Shown one piece after another: positions 6,507 to 11,287 of a stretch of 11,287 nt of DNA. Where the stretch lies: NCBI GenBank assembly GCA_032251515.1, contig JAVVDU010000056.1, positions 1 through 11,287 on the forward strand, read 5' to 3'. How positions within the stretch are numbered: position 1 is the stretch's first letter; every line of letters begins with the position of its first letter. The DNA comes from Carthagonibacter sp032251515. GTDB taxonomy: Bacteria > Gemmatimonadota > Gemmatimonadetes > Palauibacterales > Palauibacteraceae. The notes under the pieces were generated by a model. The model was not told where the DNA came from and made no database searches. It saw only the letters and a program-made list of their open reading frames with translations. The translations under genes were made by a program, and so were the position numbers.

Positions 6507-6606
6507 NNNNNNNNNNNNNNNNNNNNNNNNNNNNNNNNNNNNNNNNNNNNNNNNNNNNNNNNNNNNNNNNNNNNNNNNNNNNNNNNNNNNNNNNNNNNNN
6601 NNNNNN
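6507..6606. other. Assembly gap (100 N)
   Basis: Exactly 100 N, the usual placeholder for a gap of unknown size. It separates the doxX stop from the C-terminus of the minus-strand FAD oxidoreductase. The two flanks share no obvious overlap, so real sequence is probably missing. Confidence 0.95.
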
Positions 6607-7718
6607 CGCACGAAACGCCGGTCGATGAGGCGCTTCAGCCACCCGGCCGGTTTCCCGTGCAGGACCAGGCCCCGCCAGCGCAGGAGCGCCTTTCCGTCCG
6701 CCGTGTCGAGGAGCGACAGGTAGCCGCCGCGCCGCGGCCGGAACGGAATCGTACGCCCGCCGACGAGCGCGGCGCGGAGGTTCCGGGCCAGCACAGGCCC
6801 CTGGCGCACCGCGATCACCCCGGCCTTCGGCAGGTCGTGCCCCTCGAGGTCCGCGCAGTCGCCGGCGGCCCACGCGGGCGACCCGCCCACCACCCGCAGC
6901 GTGCCGTCCACCCGCAGGAAGCCGCGCGGCGAGAGCGGCAGGCCGGATGCCGCGAGGAGGGGAGGCGGGGCCGCGCCCGCCGTCCAGGCCACGAGCTCCG
7001 CGGCCACCAGCTCCCCCGACGCCAGGCGGACCCCTTCCGCCTCCAGGGCCGCGGCCGCCTCGCCAAGCCGGACCTCGATGCCGCGCCGGAGCAGGATCCG
7101 GTGCAGCCGGTCGGCGGCCTTCTCCGCGCCTCGTTCCAGCAGGCGCGGCTCCCGCTCCACGACCCGGACGCGGGGCCGCGCGCCCGCCGCGCCGGCCCGG
7201 CGGTGCAGCGCCAGCGCGACCTCGCACCCCGCGGCGCCGCCCCCCACCACGGCGATGCGCACGTCTCCGCCGTTCCGCGCGAGGCCGTCCACGCGGCGGC
7301 GCAGCTCCTCGCAGCGAGCGAGCGGGCGGAGCGGTACCGCGCGCTCCCGCACGCCGGGCAGCTCGAGGCCGTACGGCACGGACCCCACGTCGAGCGACAC
7401 GGCGTCGAAGGCGAGCGGACCGGCCGTCGTCTCCACGACCTGCCCGTTCATGTCGATCCGCCGGGCGCGGGCCTCGACGAACCCGGCGCCGGCGGACCGG
7501 CACAGCGCCGCGAGGTCGATCGCCAGGTCGTCCAGGTCCCACCTGCCGCGCAGGTAGCCCGGTACCATCCCGGAGTAGAGCTGCGCCGCCGCGGGCGAGA
7601 CGAGGGTGGCCCGGACGCCCGGCCACCGCCGCCGCTCGAGGTCCCGCAGGACCGCGAGGTGGGCGTGCCCCCCACCGACGAGAACCAGGTGGCGTGGGGA
7701 CACCGGCACAACCGTCAC
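6607..7718 (-). CDS. FAD-dependent oxidoreductase (NDH-2-like, SelD-associated type), 3' partial
   Basis: At least 370 residues of a two-dinucleotide-binding flavoprotein. FAD motif VLVGGGHAHLAVL (G15-G17), LYSGMVPGYL near residue 48, the second Rossmann motif VVGGGAAGCEVAL (G159-G161), WTAGAAPP near 245, AAGDCAD with Asp287, and LPKAGVIAVRQGPVLARNL near 297 are all seen. GGGHAH plus SGMVPG plus PKAGV.AVRQGP is the pattern of the NADH-dehydrogenase-like domain often fused to the N-terminus of selenide water dikinase; stand-alone versions also exist. The frame reaches the gap at LIDRRFV, where the partial codon CGN also gives Arg, so either a short tail or a further domain is missing. The GTG start at 7718 overlaps the queG stop (GTGA). 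The upstream ribosome binding site is weak, so translation probably depends on coupling. The electron acceptor is unknown. Confidence 0.85.
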
Positions 7719-8935
7719 GGGGCGAGCGCCGCCGCGAGCTCCGACCGAACCTCCCCGTCCGCCTCCAGCGCCGCCCGCGCCTCCAGCGCCGCCCGCGCGT
7801 CCGCCGTCGCCACCCGCCCCAGCGCCCAGGCTGCGTGCGCGCGCACCAGCGGCTCGGGGTCCGACAGGGCCGCCGCGAGCGCCGGCACCGCCTCCGGCGC
7901 TCCCCAGTTGCCGAGCGCCACGCACACGTTGCGGGCGAAGCCGGCACGGCCGGCCCGCCGGATCGCCGAGCCACGCGAGAACGCCTCCCAGGACGCCTCG
8001 TCGAGGGCGGTCGTGAGGAGACTCGTCAGGGGCGGCGCGTCGGTGCCGGGATGCGGCGAGGGCGAGGGCCTCGTACCGCCCTCCGCCTGCACGCCCGCCG
8101 GCGCCTCGCCCGGGCCCCGCGCGGCGAACGCGGGATCGGTGGCCGGCGCGGCGAAGCGCCGGTTGAACGGGCAGGCGTCCTGGCAGATGTCGCAGCCGAA
8201 CACCCGGTTCCCGATCGCCGGCCGCAGCTCGCGCGGGATCGGCCCGCGCAGCTCGATCGTCAGGTAGGAGATGCAGAGGCGGGCGTCCACGACGCGCGGC
8301 GCCACGATCGCGCCCGTGGGGCAGGCCTCCAGGCAGCGGACGCAGGTTCCGCAGCGGTCCGGAGCGAACGCCGCATCCGGCTCCAGCTCCAGGGTCGTCA
8401 GCAGCACGCCGAGCAGGAGGTGCGAGCCGTGCCGCGGGTCGATCAGCATCGCGTTCTTGCCGATCCAGCCGAGCCCGGCCCGCTGCGCATGGTCCCGCTC
8501 GAGGATGGGGCCGTGGTCCACGTACGGACGACACGCCGCGCGGGGGGCGAGGGCCTCGATCCGCTCCGCCAGGCGACGCAGGCGCTCCTCGAGCCGGGGG
8601 TGGTAGTCGCGGCCGCGGGCGTAAGCGGCGATGATCCCGCGGTCGGCCGCCGCCGGGCCGGCGTCCCCGAGCGTGTCGCCGCCCGGCGGCGCACAGCTCC
8701 AGGCGGCGACGACCAGGGTCCGGCAGCCGGGCAGGACCTCCCGCGGGTCGAGACGGCGGCGCACCGCGTCCTCGCGGGCCAGCCAGTCCATCGTCCCGTG
8801 CCGGCCGGCGGCGAGCCAGGCGCGGAAGACGTCGGCGTGCGGCGGCGGTGCGGCGGGCGCGAAGCCGCAGGACGCGAACCCCAGCCGCAGGGCCGCACCG
8901 CGGATCTCCTCGCGCGGGCCGTCCACCGCGCTCAT
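7715..8935 (-). CDS. queG: Epoxyqueuosine reductase QueG
   Basis: 406-aa cytoplasmic enzyme catalysing the last step of queuosine synthesis, reduction of epoxyqueuosine to queuosine in tRNA, using cobalamin and two [4Fe-4S] clusters. Family signatures are ARGRDYHPRLEERL, the active-site stretch DHGPILERDHAQRAGLGWIGKN, the first cluster motif C195-x2-C-x2-C-x3-C205-P (CGTCVRCLEACP), C221 in LCISYLTIELRG, and C248-x2-C251-x3-C255-P (CDICQDACPFN). A C-terminal HEAT-like part (residues about 320-406) fits the known tRNA-binding module; it contains an exact 18-bp internal duplication (ARAALE twice). A Pro/Gly-rich insert of roughly 30 residues lies between the second cluster and the HEAT part. The ATG at 8935 overlaps the nth stop (ATGA), and the stop overlaps the next GTG. 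Confidence 0.95.
   Translation of the reverse strand: MSAVDGPREEIRGAALRLGFASCGFAPAAPPPHADVFRAWLAAGRHGTMDWLAREDAVRRRLDPREVLPGCRTLVVAAWSCAPPGGDTLGDAGPAAADRGIIAAYARGRDYHPRLEERLRRLAERIEALAPRAACRPYVDHGPILERDHAQRAGLGWIGKNAMLIDPRHGSHLLLGVLLTTLELEPDAAFAPDRCGTCVRCLEACPTGAIVAPRVVDARLCISYLTIELRGPIPRELRPAIGNRVFGCDICQDACPFNRRFAAPATDPAFAARGPGEAPAGVQAEGGTRPSPSPHPGTDAPPLTSLLTTALDEASWEAFSRGSAIRRAGRAGFARNVCVALGNWGAPEAVPALAAALSDPEPLVRAHAAWALGRVATADARAALEARAALEADGEVRSELAAALAP
7761..7796 (-). repeat. 18-bp exact tandem duplication inside queG
   Basis: The 18-bp unit at 7761-7778 is repeated without change at 7779-7796. On the minus strand it encodes two copies of a six-residue Ala/Arg/Leu/Glu-rich unit in the HEAT-like C-terminus. 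The frame is kept. Confidence 0.8.
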
Positions 8936-9836
8936 CCGAACGTGAAGGCGCTCGGGCACTCGCCGGAGATCTCGCACCCCTCGCAGTCGGGGCGCCGGGC
9001 CCGGCAGCGGCGGCGCCCGTGCACGAGGAGGCGCCACGCGAAGGGGTGCCACTCCTCGCGGGGCAGCACCTCCATGAGGTCGCGCTCCACTTTCACCGGA
9101 TCGGTCTCCGCGGTCAGGCCGAGGCGGCCCGCGACCCGCTTCACGTGCGTGTCCACCACGACGCCCTCGGAGATCCCGAAGGCGTTCGACAGCACGACGT
9201 TCGCCGTCTTGCGGGCCACGCCGGGCAGGTCGGTGAGCTCGTCCATGGTCCGCGGGACGCGGCCGTCGTGCCGCTCGACGAGGCGCTCCGCCATGCCGCG
9301 GATGTGGCGGGCCTTGTTGCGGTAGAACCCCGTGGAGCGGATGAGCTTTTCCATCTCGGACTGCGGGATCTCCGCGTAGTCCTTCGCCTCCGGGCAGCGC
9401 GCGAACAGGGCCGGCGTCACCTGGTTCACCCGCTCGTCCGTGCACTGGGCGGAGAGGATCGTGGCGACCAGGAGCTGCAGCGGCGTCTGCCAGTCGAGGC
9501 TGATCGCGAGATCGGGCTGGAGCTCCGCGAGCACCGGCGACAGCCGCCGCGCACGGGCCCGGCGCTCCTCGAGCGGCGCCGCGCCNNNNNNNNNNNNNNN
9601 NNNNNNNNNNNNNNNNNNNNNNNNNNNNNNNNNNNNNNNNNNNNNNNNNNNNNNNNNNNNNNNNNNNNNNNNNNNNNNNNNNNNNGCACCGGCGACAGCC
9701 GCCGCGCACGGGCCCGGCGCTCCTCGAGCGGCGCCGCGCCGGCGTCCTCGCGGGCGTTCGCGCCGCCGTCCCCGCGGGCGGACCGGCCCGTGCCGGCCTG
9801 CCGCCGCTTCGAACTCCCGCCCCACCGCTCAGCCAA
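8932..9836 (-). CDS. nth: Endonuclease III (interrupted by a probably false assembly gap)
   Basis: DNA glycosylase/AP lyase of base excision repair, removing oxidised pyrimidines. Seen: LLVATILSAQCTDERVN, the helix-hairpin-helix LPGVARKTANVVL with catalytic Lys (codon 9210-9208), VVVDTHVKRVAGRLGL with catalytic Asp (9153-9151), and the C-terminal [4Fe-4S] motif C-x6-C-x2-C-x5-C (Cys codons start at 9006, 8985, 8976 and 8958). The gap at 9586-9685 has identical 55-bp sequence on both sides. Collapsing the duplicate removes 155 bp and joins the body to an upstream frame with strong G/C third positions. That frame begins at TTG 9836 (MAERWGGSSK) with AGGTGGA 5 nt upstream and overlaps the M50 protease stop by 8 nt. 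The merged protein would be 249 aa, with Lys158, Asp177 and Cys226/233/236/242. Read literally across the gap, the frames do not join. The stop overlaps the queG ATG. Confidence 0.92.
9531..9585. repeat. 55-bp exact duplicate, left of gap
   Basis: This sequence, ending directly at the N-run, is identical to 9686-9740 which begins directly after it. Both lie within the N-terminal part of nth. A length of 55 equals a common de Bruijn k-mer size, so the pair looks like two contig ends that were scaffolded without merging their overlap. Confidence 0.95.
9586..9685. other. Assembly gap (100 N), probably spurious
   Basis: Exactly 100 N placed between two identical 55-bp flanks inside nth. The likely true state is a 55-bp overlap with no missing bases. 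Confidence 0.9.
9686..9740. repeat. 55-bp exact duplicate, right of gap
   Basis: Second copy of 9531-9585, starting at the first base after the N-run. On the minus strand it encodes the same GAAPLEERRARARRLSPV segment, but in a frame shifted relative to the left copy as the scaffold is written. Confidence 0.95.
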
Positions 9837-11004
9837 GGGAGTCCACCTCGGACGGCTCGACGCCCATCTCGCGCAGGCGCTCCAGCCACCGGCTCGCGGC
9901 ACGAGTGGTGAACACGCCCAGCAGCACGCCGTCGCGCAGCACGAAGGCCCGGTCGGCGGCGCGGGCGCGCAGGGTCGACAGCGCGTCCTCGAGCGATGTC
10001 TCCGCCTCCAGGGCGGGCACCTCGACGGCGGGGCGCATGAGCTCGAACACGGGCGTCTCGGGCCGCGCGGCGGCGCGCACGCCGGCCACGTCCGCGGCGG
10101 TCGCGGCCCCGACCACCTCGCCGCCGCGCACCACGGCCACGCCCCCCGCGCCCGGCGCCCCGAGCAGGACCCGCGCGAGGTCCGCGGCGCTCGCCGCGGC
10201 GGGCAGCGGGCCCGGGCCGGGGCGCAGCACGTCGCCCACCGTCACGCCTTCCAGGCCGCGGCGGACCCGTTCGTAGCGGACGGCGGAGGTGGCGGCGGCG
10301 TTCAGGAACCAGCCGAGCAGGATCATCCAGGCGCCGGAGATCTGGGCGCCCTGCAGGCCCCGCACCCGGAAGCCGGCGAGGAACAGGAGCAGCCCGCTCC
10401 CGATCAGAAACCAGCCGAACGCCCGGCCCACGTACGCCGACCAGCGGGTGGCGCGGCCCAGGTCGCCCGTCGCCTTCCAGATGGCGGCGCGCAGGATCCG
10501 CCCCCCGTCCAGCGGGAACGCGGGGACCATGTTGAACACGGCCAGCACGAGGTTCAGCCAGGCGAGGATCCCCGCGAGCGTCGCGGTCGCGTCGAGCCCG
10601 GCCGCGGCGGCGAGACGTCCCGCCAGCCCGAACACGCCGGCCAGGGCGAGACTGGCGAGCGGGCCCGCGATCGTGAGGGCGAACTCGTCCCCCGGGCGCC
10701 GCGGCTCGGCGGTCATCTCGGCCACCCCGCCGAACAGGAACAGCGTGATGCGCTCCACGCCGATCCCGCGCGACCGGGCCACGACGGAATGCGAGATCTC
10801 GTGCAGGAGCACGGAAAGGAACAGGAGCAGGGCCGCCGCGAGGCCGAGCGCCAGGTAGCCCGCGGGCGTCAGCCCCGGCAGGCGGCCCGGCAGCTCCCAG
10901 GCCGCGAACGTCCACGTGACGAGCACGAGGACGAGGAACCACGACACGTCGATGCGGATCCGGAACCCCAGCCAGCGGCCGATGCCGAAGCTCCCGAGCA
11001 TCAT
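9829..11004 (-). CDS. M50 family (site-2-protease type) metalloprotease with two CBS domains
   Basis: 391-aa multi-pass membrane zinc protease of the S2P/SpoIVFB type, which cuts substrates within the membrane. The zinc motif HEISH is at residues 68-72 in a hydrophobic helix (LFLSVLLHEISHSVVARSRG), FLFGGVAEM follows near 90, and the second zinc-ligand motif NMVPAFPLDGGRILRA starts at N158 with Asp166. About six hydrophobic segments end near residue 240. Residues about 254-312 and 320-372 read as a pair of CBS domains (VTVGDVL..., FELMRP...), often nucleotide-sensing in this subfamily. The tandem ATG ATG start at 11004 is chosen because it overlaps the upstream stop (ATGA) and begins right at the conserved GxWxGFRIRID segment; an in-frame GTG at 11115 would add a Pro/Arg-rich, unlikely N-terminus. 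The substrate is unknown and no sigma or anti-sigma factor is nearby. Confidence 0.92.
   Translation of the reverse strand: MMLGSFGIGRWLGFRIRIDVSWFLVLVLVTWTFAAWELPGRLPGLTPAGYLALGLAAALLLFLSVLLHEISHSVVARSRGIGVERITLFLFGGVAEMTAEPRRPGDEFALTIAGPLASLALAGVFGLAGRLAAAAGLDATATLAGILAWLNLVLAVFNMVPAFPLDGGRILRAAIWKATGDLGRATRWSAYVGRAFGWFLIGSGLLLFLAGFRVRGLQGAQISGAWMILLGWFLNAAATSAVRYERVRRGLEGVTVGDVLRPGPGPLPAAASAADLARVLLGAPGAGGVAVVRGGEVVGAATAADVAGVRAAARPETPVFELMRPAVEVPALEAETSLEDALSTLRARAADRAFVLRDGVLLGVFTTRAASRWLERLREMGVEPSEVDSLG
9842..9848 (-). promoter_or_regulatory. Ribosome binding site deciding the nth TTG start
   Basis: AGGTGGA on the minus strand, inside the end of the M50 gene, lies 5 nt before TTG at 9836. 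It supports a TTG start for nth over the GTG at 9825, which opens a frame with poorer G/C third positions and does not join the Nth body after the duplication is merged. Confidence 0.6.
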
Positions 11005-11287
11005 GGGGCGGGCGGGGCGGGCAGGGCGCGCCGCTCGAGAGGATCGGCGAGGATGCGCGCCGCCGGGCCGGCGAGGCGCCGCCACACGGAACGTCGGCGG
11101 CGCAGCACCACCCACAGGCGGCCGCCCGCCAGGTTACGCACCTGGAGGAAGGCCCCGTCCACGTCGGGCGGCACGCGCACCGTCCACGCGTCGCCCCGCC
11201 ACGCGAAGCGGGCGACCCGGTCGCCGGGACCCGGGCGGGCCTCGACGAACGTCTCCCCCTCGAGCCGCACCGCCCCGTCCTCGTCCG
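11001..11287 (-). CDS. Uncharacterised protein, 5' partial
   Basis: I do not recognise this gene. The frame is open from the right edge of the window to the TGA at 11003-11001, giving 95 visible codons; a GTG at 11270 is possible, but coding-like sequence (DEDGAVRLEGETF) continues beyond it, so the start is probably outside. The visible part looks like a small soluble beta-rich module: alternating strands such as RVARFAWRGDAWTVRVPP and GAFLQVRNLAGGRLWVVLRR. A basic stretch and a Pro/Ala-rich C-terminus follow. There is no signal peptide or membrane helix in the visible part. Its stop overlaps the M50 protease ATG by 4 nt, so the two are translationally coupled; a role connected to the protease is inference only. 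Confidence 0.6.
   Translation of the reverse strand, partial: DEDGAVRLEGETFVEARPGPGDRVARFAWRGDAWTVRVPPDVDGAFLQVRNLAGGRLWVVLRRRRSVWRRLAGPAARILADPLERRALPAPPAP

Noticed and set aside
6947..9325. A 792-codon open frame on the plus strand opposite queG, nth and the FAD oxidoreductase
   Set aside because: Low-complexity Arg/Pro/Gly composition and complete overlap with three well-supported minus-strand genes.
9531..9740. The 55-bp repeat as an attachment site or transposon duplication
   Set aside because: Both copies abut an N-run exactly and lie within one gene; the length fits a k-mer overlap, and no mobile-element gene is nearby.
9743..9825. GTG at 9825 as the nth start (MGREFEAAAG)
   Set aside because: This frame has many A-ending third codon positions and does not join the Nth body once the 55-bp duplication is merged; TTG at 9836 has a better ribosome binding site and the right frame.
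7715..10942. A single 1075-codon minus-strand frame running across the N gap
   Set aside because: Only its last part (8935-7715) is a real gene, queG; the rest passes through Ns and is out of frame with nth and the M50 protease.
1..11287. A new defence, toxin-antitoxin or mobile system
   Set aside because: No nuclease-helicase, transposase, integrase, reverse transcriptase, toxin-antitoxin pair or repeat-spacer array is visible; the genes belong to known metabolic, repair and membrane families apart from the partial protein at the right edge.

Overview
This is a very GC-rich bacterial chromosome segment whose coding frames end almost every codon in G or C. Two runs of exactly 100 N (6507-6606 and 9586-9685) mark it as a draft scaffold, probably from a metagenome assembly. 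The gene content is chromosomal and bacterial: a lipoprotein, GlcF, FxsA, DoxX, QueG, Nth and a site-2 protease. I see no plasmid, phage, IS, CRISPR, rRNA or tRNA signature. The phylum cannot be fixed from the sequence; a soil or marine high-GC lineage such as Gemmatimonadota is a guess only.

Layout, plus strand, 1-5226: a tightly packed run of an alpha/beta hydrolase (5' end outside the window), a lipoprotein with an NTF2-like fold, a glycolate-oxidase-type Fe-S subunit (GlcF), a short-chain dehydrogenase, an AIF/ferredoxin-reductase-type FAD enzyme and a MIP18/DUF59 Fe-S assembly protein. Three junctions are 4-nt ATGA/GTGA overlaps, so this looks like one translationally coupled operon with a redox theme: an Fe-S electron carrier, two NAD(P)-linked enzymes and a factor that may help mature the clusters. 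Glycolate oxidase partners GlcD and GlcE are not in the window.

5227-5566 is the only long intergenic stretch. It is locally AT-richer and carries a GC-rich hairpin, a perfect 9-bp inverted repeat overlapping a sigma70-like promoter, and three TGACG repeats spaced exactly 11 bp apart. It precedes two small membrane-protein genes, fxsA and doxX.

Minus strand, 11287 down to 6607: an unrecognised protein (5' end outside the window), an M50 site-2-protease-type metalloprotease with two CBS domains, endonuclease III (nth), epoxyqueuosine reductase (queG) and an FAD oxidoreductase of the NDH-2/SelD-associated type whose C-terminus runs into the first gap. All four junctions are short overlaps, so this is a second coupled operon, convergent with doxX.

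The most useful discovery is about the assembly. The second gap is flanked by an exact 55-bp duplication. Merging the two copies removes 155 bp and restores one intact 249-aa Nth frame with a TTG start and a good ribosome binding site, so that gap is almost certainly spurious. The first gap is different: it cuts the FAD oxidoreductase and could hide a fused SelD domain. I did not find a convincing new defence or mobile system here.
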